Notes: generated from the sequence alone by a model not told the origin. 64,000 bases of DNA from JBIQJD01 sp044507695 (GCA_044507695.1 JBIQJD010000005.1:186001-250000), one strand, 5' to 3'. Counted from the first letter of the stretch, positions 25,671 through 36,091 are shown. Program-made: numbers and translations.

Positions 25671-28600
25671 TTAATATTTCGGAATCTGCTTCTGAGGCAT
25701 TATTATAGCAAACTTCAGAATTTTTTCTCCATAGAGCGGAGATGAAACGATTGCTAAATACATACCAGAAGCTACTCTTAAACCAGATTCATTTTGTAAA
25801 TCCCACCTCAAGAAAGGCGATGTAGGAGAACTTTTATCTGCAGTTGTCAAGGTTCTGAGTAATGAACCTGAAAGAGAATAAATTTTAATTGTTACATCAT
25901 CGGGAAGATTGGAGAATGTAACAAATGGTTCATCCGGAGCAGAGTTGGTATAACTCGTTGCGGGGTTAAAACCATAAAGAGGATTTGGATAAACATTTAC
26001 TTTCTCAAAAATTTCTCTCTGTTCTTCAGCAGTTAAAGAACCATTTGCTCTGGTCTTAAATACAAATTCATCTTCCGGAGTATAAGGATAATTATCCACC
26101 GGAATAATTATTTTATCTCCAGGGCTAAAAGTTAGATCTGCTGAAGCTTTTTCAATTCCGAAAGCATACAATACATCAAAATAAGGAGATTTGGCAATTA
26201 ACCTTTCTTCTGAAGAGGCTGATGCAGCAGCCGGGATTGTATACCCTCTTAAATCAGCCCAAAGAGTAGTTGCACCATCCTGATATCCTTTATAAACCTG
26301 CTGTGAACCTGTAGGATCATAATTTGAGTTAAAGATTAAAATGTACTCACCGGAATTTGATAATGATGTACCAGGATCCCATTGTCCATCAGGGTTACCA
26401 CCAAGGTTAGCTGCTTTTTCGATAAAACCAACTGCCAATTGCCTGGTTTCACCAAATCCGCCTGTTTCAGTTTTAAAGTCCTGAACCCAAACCTGGAATG
26501 GTACATCAACAAAACCTTCTCCTAACTTGCCAACAGCTCCAAGTCCTGCAGTATCAGAAGCAGTAACTGCCTCAGCATAAACATAAGAATTTCTTCTTGT
26601 CAAAGCTGATCCAATATATCCATTAAGATAGCGGTAGGCTTTTCCGGGTTCTCCGAAACGGATTTCAACCCTTCTGATCTTATCAGCTCTAACAAAATTT
26701 GAAGCTGAGGAACCAAGATTTGAAAGTGTAGCTATTTTCTTATGATCAGCAAGATCTGCTGAAAGATAATAGACACCGCCATTAGGAGATGTTTTATTTA
26801 TCCATTCTTGCGTGGTTTCATAAATTGGAGCGCCAATATCGCCATCCTCTGGTGATAGCTTCAAGATAAATCCTTCTGTTGGATCTACAGCAACGTTAGC
26901 CGGATCCTGGATGTACTGTTTTGATTTATCAATCAGTACCTGGCCGGTGGTTGTATTTTCAAGTCTATAAAATGTAGAATACCGGGCAGTGCTGGAATCT
27001 ATTATAAATGAAACTTTATATTCGTCTCCGGTTAATTCTTCTTTAACAACAGGATCTACCATTAATTGGCCGGATGAACCGCCTTTAATATGATTTGCAT
27101 CTGCAAGCGGCTGCGGCGGACTGTATAAATCATTACCCATAACAACTGTAAATATGTTGCTTGTAGGATTGTTTTCACTCTCAGCCGATAATGCTTCTTT
27201 TGAGAGGTAGTAATTTCCTGTTAATCCAAGTGTAGTATCAGGATTACTTAAATATTTTAATCCTCTATAATTTAATGCGTAACTTGTTATTGCAAAATAG
27301 TAAGGCTTACCTTTTACCAATGGTCCGCCTGTAAAAGGATCCTCCGTAATTCTAAGTCTTATCCTGCCTGTTGCCGGATCACCATATACTGCCTTATCCA
27401 TTTGATTTTCACTCTTTGGATAAAGAACGGTAATGCCTCCGGTTTGAGGGTCTTCTTTATAAACATCATCTATAAAGTTTTTGATATCATAACTTGCAAT
27501 AACCTTTTGGTTCTCAATCCCATTTATAGAAGCCAAAGGAGAATTTGTTCTGTAAGAATATACCTGGAAACCTTCGAACTGTAAATCCCAGGCAACAGTT
27601 GTGTTTCTGTAATTTACTTGTTCATGAGTATCCCAGATAATATCAATAAAATCCTCACCAGTTTGAACTGTTGGGCTAACAGCCGGCGGCGGTGAAGGAG
27701 CAGCAAAATTCTGATCAAAAATAAACTGAGCACCATCATCAATTCTTCTTGCTTCTGTAATTGATTCTAATGCATTTCCACCCTGACCAACAATATATGC
27801 CGCAATTATTTCAAGTTCTTCACCTTTTACCAGATTGAACGGGCCGGTGTTCTGCATTTGTCTTTGATCAGTAGGTGTTGTATTTATCCAGCCTGTGTTG
27901 GTTACAGGATCTCCTGAATACCAGTAGCGGTTATCAATAGTATTACAATCAACACCACCGCGAACCTGAGATAATGGCCAGTTACAAGGGGTAACGGGAT
28001 TACCCAGTTTATCTAATCCCAACATATAATTTCTTGCTTCTATTTCTGTGTTGGGATCACCTAATGTAGGATCAGATTGTTGATAATGTACGAAGGATGA
28101 AATTCCAAGGTTTTTTGCACCTGGAAATTCTTTTATTCCCATTATCTGCCCGCGAACAGAATAAGCTGTATCCAGTGGTGTATCTATACCTTCATCATAA
28201 CTACCATTTCCATTGTTGTCAGTAAAAGTTTCACCAGGTATATAAACAACCGGACCAGAGAAGAAGTCAATCATGAAGCAGGGTGGATTAGCACCATAAA
28301 CATCATCGGCACCATCATTATATACATAGCCGGCATTTCTGGCTACGTCAACACCAACCAGATCATCCATGTGATCACCAAGATCAGGATCAGCCCATAC
28401 ACCAAAGAGAACATCTTTTAAAGTATCAGCAACTGTTCCTGCATTTTTAATCCTATATCTTACAAATAATATGTTACCAAGTGCACCTTTTGATTCGAAT
28501 CCGAAAACTGTTTGGCGAATTTCAACACCCTGCGGATTAACTCCGGGGAAGCGGGTTCTTTGAGCTCCTGGCTGGCCATCATTATAAACGCACCAAACAC

Positions 28601-29192
28601 TATGATCACCAACTAAATCAGGATGATCTTCATCCGGATCCCATGTACCATTTCCGTTTTTATCAACAGGATTATAGACACCATCACCATCACCATCATA
28701 AAAATCAGCACCTAAAGCAACCGCATCTTTCCAATCAATCCAGCTTTGTCCAAAAGGCGGATCGTTCCTATCAAGAACGTACAGTTGTGCGTTCGGATCA
28801 TTTGGACTAGCAACAGGTCCGGAAACTGTATTCTCAATTAGTGAAGCTGAAGCATTAGCAAATGACCACAGCTTTCCGTTTGTGTAACCACTTATGTAAA
28901 AACCCGATGAAAAAAGAAAAACTCTGTTAGCAAAGATTCCACCGGAAGGGGTTGGAGGAATACTAACATCTGCAATTTTTCCTTTATCATTCAAAGGAAT
29001 GTTGAGATTGTTTATGAACATTCTGTAGGAGTCACCGTTTTTCCCGGAGGCATTCACCTTTGCGCTGCTGCTTACTTTATCCATTTTTTTAAATCCGCGC
29101 TGATCATCAGAACGGAAACCTGTTAAGATAAAAGCTATAGCGGCAATGACTGTTATAACTTTAACGTTAATTAGTTTATTATTTTTCCTCAT
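25671..29192 (-). CDS. Large exported protein with calcium-loop-like sequences and sorting-type C-terminus
   Basis: This 1173-residue protein has an N-terminal hydrophobic signal (about 8-25). Around residue 165 it shows DGDGDGVYNPVDKNGNGTWD, and near 325 DNNGNGSYDEGID: acid-rich loops like those of EF-hand or thrombospondin type 3 calcium sites. The bulk is beta-rich and unassigned, with a fibronectin-like part near 500-560 (VSPTVQTGEDFIDIIWDTHE). The C-terminus (VNVYPNPLYGFNPATSY, then TIKIYSLSGSLLRTL and ASGMYLAIV) is a FlgD/T9SS sorting-domain relative, but ends in an unusual tail QKQIPKY. It follows the TonB receptor by 42 bases and is likely its partner at the surface. Confidence 0.85.
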   Translation of the reverse strand: MRKNNKLINVKVITVIAAIAFILTGFRSDDQRGFKKMDKVSSSAKVNASGKNGDSYRMFINNLNIPLNDKGKIADVSIPPTPSGGIFANRVFLFSSGFYISGYTNGKLWSFANASASLIENTVSGPVASPNDPNAQLYVLDRNDPPFGQSWIDWKDAVALGADFYDGDGDGVYNPVDKNGNGTWDPDEDHPDLVGDHSVWCVYNDGQPGAQRTRFPGVNPQGVEIRQTVFGFESKGALGNILFVRYRIKNAGTVADTLKDVLFGVWADPDLGDHMDDLVGVDVARNAGYVYNDGADDVYGANPPCFMIDFFSGPVVYIPGETFTDNNGNGSYDEGIDTPLDTAYSVRGQIMGIKEFPGAKNLGISSFVHYQQSDPTLGDPNTEIEARNYMLGLDKLGNPVTPCNWPLSQVRGGVDCNTIDNRYWYSGDPVTNTGWINTTPTDQRQMQNTGPFNLVKGEELEIIAAYIVGQGGNALESITEARRIDDGAQFIFDQNFAAPSPPPAVSPTVQTGEDFIDIIWDTHEQVNYRNTTVAWDLQFEGFQVYSYRTNSPLASINGIENQKVIASYDIKNFIDDVYKEDPQTGGITVLYPKSENQMDKAVYGDPATGRIRLRITEDPFTGGPLVKGKPYYFAITSYALNYRGLKYLSNPDTTLGLTGNYYLSKEALSAESENNPTSNIFTVVMGNDLYSPPQPLADANHIKGGSSGQLMVDPVVKEELTGDEYKVSFIIDSSTARYSTFYRLENTTTGQVLIDKSKQYIQDPANVAVDPTEGFILKLSPEDGDIGAPIYETTQEWINKTSPNGGVYYLSADLADHKKIATLSNLGSSASNFVRADKIRRVEIRFGEPGKAYRYLNGYIGSALTRRNSYVYAEAVTASDTAGLGAVGKLGEGFVDVPFQVWVQDFKTETGGFGETRQLAVGFIEKAANLGGNPDGQWDPGTSLSNSGEYILIFNSNYDPTGSQQVYKGYQDGATTLWADLRGYTIPAAASASSEERLIAKSPYFDVLYAFGIEKASADLTFSPGDKIIIPVDNYPYTPEDEFVFKTRANGSLTAEEQREIFEKVNVYPNPLYGFNPATSYTNSAPDEPFVTFSNLPDDVTIKIYSLSGSLLRTLTTADKSSPTSPFLRWDLQNESGLRVASGMYLAIVSSPLYGEKILKFAIIMPQKQIPKY

Positions 29193-29234
29193 TTTAAAAA
29201 CTTCCCGTTTTCTTTATAAAAACAAAATAGAAGA

Positions 29235-32048
29235 TTATAATTCAATATTTGCGAAATTGATCTTTAGACCTAACCTGATCTGTCTCGGAATACCCAAATT
29301 AGCAGGATCTCTTTCGAGAGACATATAATCCTGCATATAACCTTCACCGTTATTTGCAATAGCGGCCTGACCTTCAGCTGTATTTAAGAAGCCGGTTGTG
29401 TAAGGAGAACCAGTTGATCTCCAAACATTAACAACATTATCTGCATCAGTTAAATTCTGAATTAATACGTAAGGTGAAATCATCAGATTACCCAGAGCGA
29501 ATGTTTTCTCCAAACGTAAATCAATTCTGAAAGAACCAGGCATATATCTTGAATTAACATAACCAGTTGTGCTTGGACCGCCATTATTACCGGAAAGAAT
29601 ATCAAAATAATCAAGTGGTGTGTAAGGACGCCCGCTGTTAAATGAGAAGAGCAAATTAGCGCTCGTCATTTCCAAAAAGCCGGCTTCGCCACGAGGTATG
29701 TTGAAATCAACATTTACAATTCCAGTATGTCTCTGATCAAAATCAAGAGGTGCAATCACTTTTGGAGCTGCGTAATCTAAATTTCTGAAAACTGCTGTTT
29801 GGCTTGAACTTGTTGATGAACCTGTGCCTTCAGCGATAGATAATGTATACTGCAATGAGATATTAAAATAACTTAAGCGGGTAACATCCAATGAAAGTGC
29901 TAATCCTTTAGTTGTACCGAAATCAGAATTAGCCGGAGCGATGTAAGTTAACTGTTCTCCGCCTGGTTTTCGCTGGAAGAAACCGGTCTGCCTGTTTACA
30001 AGTCCTTTAATATTTTTGTAGAATGCAGTGATATTCAGAGCGCCCACTGTTCCCAATACCTGCCTGAATCCCACTTCATATTGGATTGTTTCTTCACTCC
30101 TTATATGACCGGTAGCAACGTATTGAGGACTAAAAGAAATAAACTGATCAAGATCAAATTGGCTTGCATAAAGATCAGAAAGCTGTGGAGCCTGAATAAA
30201 ACGACCGTACTGAGCATGAAATACTGTCGTTTCAGTTACAGGGAAACCCAAGCCGATTCTTGGAGAAACTTCGAACTCAGCTTTTTTCCGAACATAATCA
30301 CCCTGATCAAATCCATTAGGATCAGAACCTCCTGCAAACGGGAGTGAAGGATCTTTAAGAATATCTGCTTGCGAATCAAAATAATCCACACGAACACCTA
30401 AGTTTAATACAAGATCTTCCAGTTCAAATCTATCCTGAATATATCCGTATGCAAAAACGGGAGTTTTTGGAGCGAATTCATCTCCGGAACTGGTTTTAGA
30501 TCTGCCGGTTATATCATAACCGTAAACAGTTGGCTGCAGGTTTGCAAATTTTTCATTTTCACTTAGATCGGGATCCGCTGCAGCAAGATTTAATGGACCA
30601 ACCTGATAAATTCTTACAATATTGTAATTGACTCCGGCTCCTATCTCAAACAGATGATTATCTAATTGAGAAGTAAGATCGAAATCAACATTAAGCATAT
30701 CATTTTCATTTTTTGAATAAAGATTATTCACACGGCCATATTTGTAAAATACTCCGTTTTCATCAGTAAGGACTCTTGCACCGTTATAAGCAAGTGTAAC
30801 ACCTAAAGCTGCCATTGCGGTACTATCACCATAGAGGTAAAGGTTATCACGAAAATGAGGATCATACTGATTAAAGAAGTAACGTCTGACACCGGCATTC
30901 AAATTCCAGAAGGTGTTTTGACTTATTGTTTGGCTGAGTCTTCCATTGAAGGAATAATTATTTTGATCAAATTCCGGATTAAATTCTGAGTTATTTTTTG
31001 CATAACTCATAACGAAAACACGGCCATTTCTTGTATTTATATTTGTACCGAGTGTAAGTCTAAAATCGCCAATGTTATGGTTCAATCTACCGGTAAATCT
31101 CCAAACGCCTGCTGAATTATCAGGAGTATGTTTATAGGTTTTACCTATTGAAGGAAATTCATACGGATTTGCCGGTGGGTCAGCATCCAGGAACCATCCT
31201 CTTTCTGCTGATAAGAAAAAAGTATGGTTAGAATTTCCCGGGATAATCGGGCCGCCGAAATTCAATGTATATAAATTATAACCATAATCATCAGTAAAAG
31301 AAGATGTGGCAACATCAGTGTATAGCGAGTATTTAGGTGTTCCGGTTTTTGTAGTTACATTAACAATACCGGATTGTGCTTGTCCGTATTTAGCTTCATA
31401 CCCGCCAACCTGGAAGGAAATCTGAGCAATTGCTGCATCACTAACCTGCGCTTGTGAGGTATTTGAGAGAACATTGTTCTGCGGGACACCATCGATAATA
31501 TATAGAACTTCCCCGCTTCGTCCTCCGCGTACATTTATAGATGCATTTCCATCCTGTCCGCCGCTGCCCTCTGCAGTAACAACACCTGCCTGAAGTGATA
31601 CAATATTTGCCACACCCTTAACAGGCAATCTAGATATTTGGTCAGAATCTACAACCTTAATAGTATTAGTAGCTTTCTCTTCAAAAAACTTTTTATCTTC
31701 AACTACAATTTCAGGCAGGGTAAAATCTGTTGAAAGAGAAACATCTAACTCGTAGGTAATACCAGCAACAATTCTAACATTTTGAATTGTTTTAGTGGCA
31801 TAACCAACGTAGCTGACCCGGACATCATAAGTTCCGGGTAAAATATTAAGAATAAAATAATTACCATCGATATCACTTGCAGCACCAAGCTGTGTATTAA
31901 GGATTAAAACGTTGGCACCGATGAGTGGTTCGTTGGTTTGAGCATCAGTTATCTTTCCGCTCAGTTTACCAACTCCTGTTTGAGCAATGGCAAACTGGAA
32001 AGAAAAAACTATAAGAAACAGGCTTATAGCAATAAATAAGCGTTTCAT
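29235..32048 (-). CDS. TonB-dependent outer-membrane receptor with carboxypeptidase-like regulatory domain
   Basis: This 937-residue SusC-like receptor has a signal peptide (1-22), a carboxypeptidase regulatory-like domain (about 25-110, GKLSGKITDAQTNEPLIGAN and GTYDVRVSYVGY), a plug domain (VASIVSLQAGVV-like region; NVRGGRSGEVLYIIDGVPQ near 170) and a beta barrel to about 930. It probably imports or binds a large ligand using TonB energy. GGAG precedes the ATG. Almost no space separates it from the terminator-like hairpin of the upstream T9SS gene, so both may be cotranscribed by read-through. Confidence 0.92.
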   Translation of the reverse strand: MKRLFIAISLFLIVFSFQFAIAQTGVGKLSGKITDAQTNEPLIGANVLILNTQLGAASDIDGNYFILNILPGTYDVRVSYVGYATKTIQNVRIVAGITYELDVSLSTDFTLPEIVVEDKKFFEEKATNTIKVVDSDQISRLPVKGVANIVSLQAGVVTAEGSGGQDGNASINVRGGRSGEVLYIIDGVPQNNVLSNTSQAQVSDAAIAQISFQVGGYEAKYGQAQSGIVNVTTKTGTPKYSLYTDVATSSFTDDYGYNLYTLNFGGPIIPGNSNHTFFLSAERGWFLDADPPANPYEFPSIGKTYKHTPDNSAGVWRFTGRLNHNIGDFRLTLGTNINTRNGRVFVMSYAKNNSEFNPEFDQNNYSFNGRLSQTISQNTFWNLNAGVRRYFFNQYDPHFRDNLYLYGDSTAMAALGVTLAYNGARVLTDENGVFYKYGRVNNLYSKNENDMLNVDFDLTSQLDNHLFEIGAGVNYNIVRIYQVGPLNLAAADPDLSENEKFANLQPTVYGYDITGRSKTSSGDEFAPKTPVFAYGYIQDRFELEDLVLNLGVRVDYFDSQADILKDPSLPFAGGSDPNGFDQGDYVRKKAEFEVSPRIGLGFPVTETTVFHAQYGRFIQAPQLSDLYASQFDLDQFISFSPQYVATGHIRSEETIQYEVGFRQVLGTVGALNITAFYKNIKGLVNRQTGFFQRKPGGEQLTYIAPANSDFGTTKGLALSLDVTRLSYFNISLQYTLSIAEGTGSSTSSSQTAVFRNLDYAAPKVIAPLDFDQRHTGIVNVDFNIPRGEAGFLEMTSANLLFSFNSGRPYTPLDYFDILSGNNGGPSTTGYVNSRYMPGSFRIDLRLEKTFALGNLMISPYVLIQNLTDADNVVNVWRSTGSPYTTGFLNTAEGQAAIANNGEGYMQDYMSLERDPANLGIPRQIRLGLKINFANIEL

Positions 32049-32082
32049 TTCATCTCCACTAATTAAATTTCTTTTAGCATAT

Positions 32083-32127
32083 GAAAAAAAAGAGCGGCTA
32101 TCCCTAAAAAATTGAGGATGAGCCGCT
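32083..32127 (-). terminator. Hairpin terminator/attenuator between T9SS protein and TonB receptor genes
   Basis: On the minus strand AGCGGCT (32127-32121) pairs with AGCCGCT (32099-32093); inner bases CATCCTC/AGGGAT extend the stem. A run of eight T follows (32091-32084). It lies 20 bases after the stop codon and 35 before the next ATG. It may also work on the plus strand. Confidence 0.8.
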
Positions 32128-32147
32128 TTTTGACAATTATAACATGA

Positions 32148-33974
32148 TTACTTCATCAATACCATTTTCTTTGAAGAAGTAAATGTGCCCGCATTTATTG
32201 TATAAACATATAAACCAGAACTCAGCTTTGAAGCATCGAAATTAACTTCATAAGAACCTGCTTCTTTTGATGAATTAACGAGAGTTGAAACTTCCCTTCC
32301 GAGCATATCAAAAACTTTTATTACTACATTACTTCTTTCAGCAATTGAGTATTCAATTTTTGTTGAAGGGTTGAAAGGATTAGGATAATTTTGGCTTAAT
32401 TTAAAATCATTAACTGAAGCAACATTATCATTTACATCCGTTGTAACGTTAACTGTAAAGCTTTCATAGTTCCAGCTATTATTATATGAAGCTGAGTTGT
32501 TATCTGCAAACAAGCTGGTTCCAGGAATTTCATCTATAAAGAATAAGAAATTAACAACTCCGGTTGAGCCGTCAACTTCAAGGAATTCAGCGCCAATTGG
32601 ATAAGATTCCTGTACATGCTGTTCAGAAGCTCCTTCAACTTTTGCAGGAGCTGTCCATGTTTTACCACCATCGTTCGATAATACGTAATAAATATCTGTG
32701 TAATATATTTCAACCGGATTCTCTGCGGTTACTGTTGTAACATTCACTTCACTTGCACCTATTTCACCTGAGTACTCTGGTCCCTGCCATAATACTACAA
32801 TTGTATTTCCATCAGGTGAGATAACAGGATATGGATAAGCATTTCCAATTCCGTTACCCGGATAATCAGTAACTCTAGCAGGATCTAAAAGAAATTCAAG
32901 ACCTTCCATTGATTCTGATGTAATAGCAAGCCATTCTTTATCTCTGCTGTTCCAGTATAAAGCAGGGAATGCAAATGTTGTATCAGTGCTTCTTGTCCAA
33001 TATCCATAACCATTAATAGTAACGTGCATTACACCATTATTATCAACAGCACCATTAATCTGTCCAAAATTTTCAAATAAAGGAAGATAACCATCTCTGT
33101 TTGCAACAGAAGTTACGCCTTCCATACCGGTTTTTTCAAACAACCAGGTAGCACCACCGTCAGTTGAATAATTTATTCCGGTAAAATCAACTGAGTCATC
33201 CGGTGTTCCGCCAGGACCGCCTTCACCAGCAAAACCCCATGCACTTGGATGTAATATATATTGATCATTCGGTGATTTCTTTAAAAGATATTCGCTATTC
33301 CATGCGGTTGATTCATCCGGATCTAAAAATACTCCGGTTGAAGTAAATGATGCACCCTGATCAGTTGATTTAAAGAGTTCGCCAGCAGCATTTGTGGCAT
33401 AAATGGTACCATCAGCTTTGTAAACAAATGATGGGAAGTTACTTGGAAACGAACTTGCAGGTGCAAGTGTTGGAGTAAAGCTGGTAAGATCAACTTTTGT
33501 TAACCAGCTGTTACCACCCTGATGATACATAACTAAAGCTGTTCCAGCTAACGGACCTTCTTCAGCAATACGGAGTTCAGGCCAGCCAGCACCAGCATTT
33601 TCTTGTGTCACTGCAAAATCTGTGTAACCATCAGTATCATTACCGAGAATCATTCTTCCGTGTCTGCTGTTTGCATCAGTTGGTCTCTGCATTGCAACCG
33701 CAACAACATCCTTTACACCATCTCCGGTAATATCATACATAACTAAGGAATTTGGGATAGAATTGTTTCCCGCATAATCGTAGTTTGTATTTGTGAGCAG
33801 TAAAGATGCCTGAGTCTTTCTCAAAGGTTGAATTTTTGAAGTAGAGGATTGAACTACTTCAGTACCGTTTGGATCTGCTTTTTTCATTTTCTTTGAGTCA
33901 GGTTTTTGAGCTGCATCAGAAACCGCTGCAAAGAATAGGATCATACAAAAAATGGTAAAGTAACTTTTAAGCAT
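32148..33974 (-). CDS. T9SS-exported sialidase-like (BNR repeat) protein
   Basis: This 608-residue protein starts at the ATG at 33974, because AAAGGAGAG is just upstream; a longer frame of 12 more residues has no such signal. It has a signal peptide (about 1-23) and a six- or seven-bladed propeller-like body with Asp-box pieces (STDGGATW near 275, SNDGGKTWTAP near 450). The C-terminus is a textbook type A sorting domain: LSQNYPNPFNPSTKIEYSI, VFDMLGREV and SSKKMVLMK. It is thus secreted by the T9SS and fixed to the surface. No catalytic residues of sialidases can be assigned, so a binding role is as likely. Confidence 0.9.
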   Translation of the reverse strand: MLKSYFTIFCMILFFAAVSDAAQKPDSKKMKKADPNGTEVVQSSTSKIQPLRKTQASLLLTNTNYDYAGNNSIPNSLVMYDITGDGVKDVVAVAMQRPTDANSRHGRMILGNDTDGYTDFAVTQENAGAGWPELRIAEEGPLAGTALVMYHQGGNSWLTKVDLTSFTPTLAPASSFPSNFPSFVYKADGTIYATNAAGELFKSTDQGASFTSTGVFLDPDESTAWNSEYLLKKSPNDQYILHPSAWGFAGEGGPGGTPDDSVDFTGINYSTDGGATWLFEKTGMEGVTSVANRDGYLPLFENFGQINGAVDNNGVMHVTINGYGYWTRSTDTTFAFPALYWNSRDKEWLAITSESMEGLEFLLDPARVTDYPGNGIGNAYPYPVISPDGNTIVVLWQGPEYSGEIGASEVNVTTVTAENPVEIYYTDIYYVLSNDGGKTWTAPAKVEGASEQHVQESYPIGAEFLEVDGSTGVVNFLFFIDEIPGTSLFADNNSASYNNSWNYESFTVNVTTDVNDNVASVNDFKLSQNYPNPFNPSTKIEYSIAERSNVVIKVFDMLGREVSTLVNSSKEAGSYEVNFDASKLSSGLYVYTINAGTFTSSKKMVLMK

Positions 33975-34069
33975 AACGCTCTCCTTTGTTAATGAAATAA
34001 TTTGTAACAAACCCCATCCATGAAATAATATTCATGTTAATGTAATTTGTTTACGGTAAATACTAAATC

Positions 34070-34098
34070 AAAATACTATAAAGCCTATTTTTTGTCAA
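34070..34098 (-). promoter_or_regulatory. Candidate sigma70-type promoter of the T9SS/TonB module
   Basis: On the minus strand TTGACA (34098-34093) and TATTTT (34075-34070) are 17 bases apart. This gives a leader of about 90 bases before the ATG at 33974. The -35 box is perfect, the -10 box is moderate. Confidence 0.5.
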
Positions 34099-34117
34099 GT
34101 GAATTTTGCCATTCAAA

Positions 34118-35701
34118 CTACAGATTTACCGCATATACATCCTTAACACCATCTATTGATGAAATAGATTTTTGAATGGCTAAATCAATCCCGCTATCCA
34201 CGTTAATTACTGTTAATGCGTTTTTTCCGGCTTCCCTTCTGCCAAGCGATAGTCCTGCTATATTGATGTTTGCATCCGCAAGTATTTTTCCCACCGTTGC
34301 AAGCATGCCCGGTTTATCTATATTTGAATATAGAAGCATATAGCCTTCAGGTTTAACTTCAACATGGAAATCATCAATTTTAACAATTCTTATTTCATTA
34401 TTACCAAACACTGTTCCCGCCAGTGAACGCTTTTCTTTTTCCGACACACACTGAACTTCAAGCAGATTCGTATAGTTTGTGTTCGCTCCAAGTTTTGTTT
34501 GATTTAATTGAATTCCCATTTCTTTTGCCAGGAAAGGAGCACTTATAAGATTAACTGGATCAGAAAGTTTTTTAGAAAGAAATCCCTTTAAAACAGCGGA
34601 TGAAATTAATGCGGTAGAATTGTGCAGCAGTTCACCGCTGTAATTAATGTTTATTTCTTTAAGTTGAGTCTGCATAAGCTGTGAGTGCAAACTGCCCAGA
34701 TTTTCTCCTAATCTAACGAACGGTGCAATATCAGGGTTGCCTACGGCTTCAACAGCGGAAGCATTAACTGCACCGCGGACGGTTTTAGTTTTAAATAAAT
34801 CAACAATTTGTTCAGCAATTTGAATTGCTACTTTCTCCTGTGCTTCATCGGTTGAAGCGCCCAGGTGTGGAGTAGCAACCACTTTGGGATGCTGAATGAG
34901 TGCACCTGTAAATTCCGGCGGCTCTGTTACATATACATCAAGTGCTGCTGCAGATACTTTTCCGGAATTAAGTGCGGCAACTAAATCTTCTTCATTTACA
35001 ATTCCACCGCGGGCACAATTAATTATTTTAACTCCATCTTTACACTTTGCTAAAGTTTCTTCACAGATAAGATTTTTTGTTTCTTCATTAAGCGGAACAT
35101 GAACAGTTATGATATCTGATTTAGAAAAGATTGTATCGAGATCAACTAACTGCACATTTATTTTCTTTGCCACTTCCTCGGAAAGAACAGGATCAAAACC
35201 AATAACATTCATTCCGAATGCTTTGGAACGAAGCGCTACTTCTCTGCCGATTTTTCCAAGACCGACAACACCGAGAGTTTTATCAAGCAGTTCTGTTCCT
35301 TTATATGTTTTTCTATCCCATTTACCGGAACGTAAAGATTGATTAGCCTGAGCAATATTTCTGCACATAGAAAGCATCAGTGCCATAGTATGTTCGGCAG
35401 TTGAAACGGTGTTTCCACCGGGAGTATTCATTACAATTATACCTTTGCGTGTTGAAGCATCAAGATCAATATTATCTACACCTGCGCCGGCTCTGCCAAT
35501 CACCTCCATGTTTTCCATAGCGGAAATCATTTCAGAATTTACCTTGGTTTCACTTCTTACTATAAGTGCATTATAATCTTTAATTACTTTTAATATTTCT
35601 TCTTTGGGCATACCTGGTTTGTAAGTAACTTCAAACCCGGCATTTTCCAGAACAGCCGCAGCTTTTTTATCAACTGCATCTGTGATAATTATTTTTTTCA
35701 T
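34118..35701 (-). CDS. serA: D-3-phosphoglycerate dehydrogenase
   Basis: This 527-residue NAD-dependent enzyme begins serine synthesis from 3-phosphoglycerate. Substrate domain, Rossmann domain with GVVGLGKIGREVALRSK near 145, catalytic R in NCARGGIVNEEDL near 232, E in VTEPPEF and H in TPHLGAST, then an intervening regulatory domain (about 315-450) and a C-terminal ACT domain (about 453-527, MLLYSNIDKPGMLATVGKIL). This is the long bacterial serA type. Of two adjacent ATGs I chose the second, 4 bases after AGGAG. A shorter paralogue is at 8009. Confidence 0.95.
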   Translation of the reverse strand: MKKIIITDAVDKKAAAVLENAGFEVTYKPGMPKEEILKVIKDYNALIVRSETKVNSEMISAMENMEVIGRAGAGVDNIDLDASTRKGIIVMNTPGGNTVSTAEHTMALMLSMCRNIAQANQSLRSGKWDRKTYKGTELLDKTLGVVGLGKIGREVALRSKAFGMNVIGFDPVLSEEVAKKINVQLVDLDTIFSKSDIITVHVPLNEETKNLICEETLAKCKDGVKIINCARGGIVNEEDLVAALNSGKVSAAALDVYVTEPPEFTGALIQHPKVVATPHLGASTDEAQEKVAIQIAEQIVDLFKTKTVRGAVNASAVEAVGNPDIAPFVRLGENLGSLHSQLMQTQLKEININYSGELLHNSTALISSAVLKGFLSKKLSDPVNLISAPFLAKEMGIQLNQTKLGANTNYTNLLEVQCVSEKEKRSLAGTVFGNNEIRIVKIDDFHVEVKPEGYMLLYSNIDKPGMLATVGKILADANINIAGLSLGRREAGKNALTVINVDSGIDLAIQKSISSIDGVKDVYAVNL

Positions 35702-35770
35702 CATTCTCCTGAAAGCTTAAGTTTTAACATTTTCTAGATTGGTTTATTCCGAATGGAAATCCGGCAGGCT

Positions 35771-36091
35771 TTACAGAACAGCATCTAATCTTTGCACTAT
35801 ATTTGATTTTGGTACAGCACCAATAATAGTATCCTTAAGCTGCCCATCTTTAAAGATAAGCAAGGTTGGGATACTCCGAACTCCAAATTTGATTGATGCC
35901 TGCTGGTTATTGTCAACATCAAGTTTACCAATTTTAACCTTGCCGTTATATTCTGAAGCAAGCTCTTCAACAATCGGAGCGATCATTCTGCACGGACCGC
36001 ACCATGTTGCCCAAAAATCAACCAGCACAGGTTTATCAGAATTTATTACCTCTGCATCAAAATTATCATCTGTTATTGTAATAGGTTTCAT
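35771..36091 (-). CDS. trxA: Thioredoxin
   Basis: This 106-residue disulfide reductase has the active site WATWCGPCRMIAP near residue 28, the cis-proline turn VRSIPTLLIFK near 72 and FKDGQLKDTIIGA. It lacks a signal peptide and acts in the cytoplasm. AAGGAAG is just upstream of the ATG. It stands between the enoyl reductase-like gene (17 bases upstream) and serA. Confidence 0.96.
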   Translation of the reverse strand: MKPITITDDNFDAEVINSDKPVLVDFWATWCGPCRMIAPIVEELASEYNGKVKIGKLDVDNNQQASIKFGVRSIPTLLIFKDGQLKDTIIGAVPKSNIVQRLDAVL

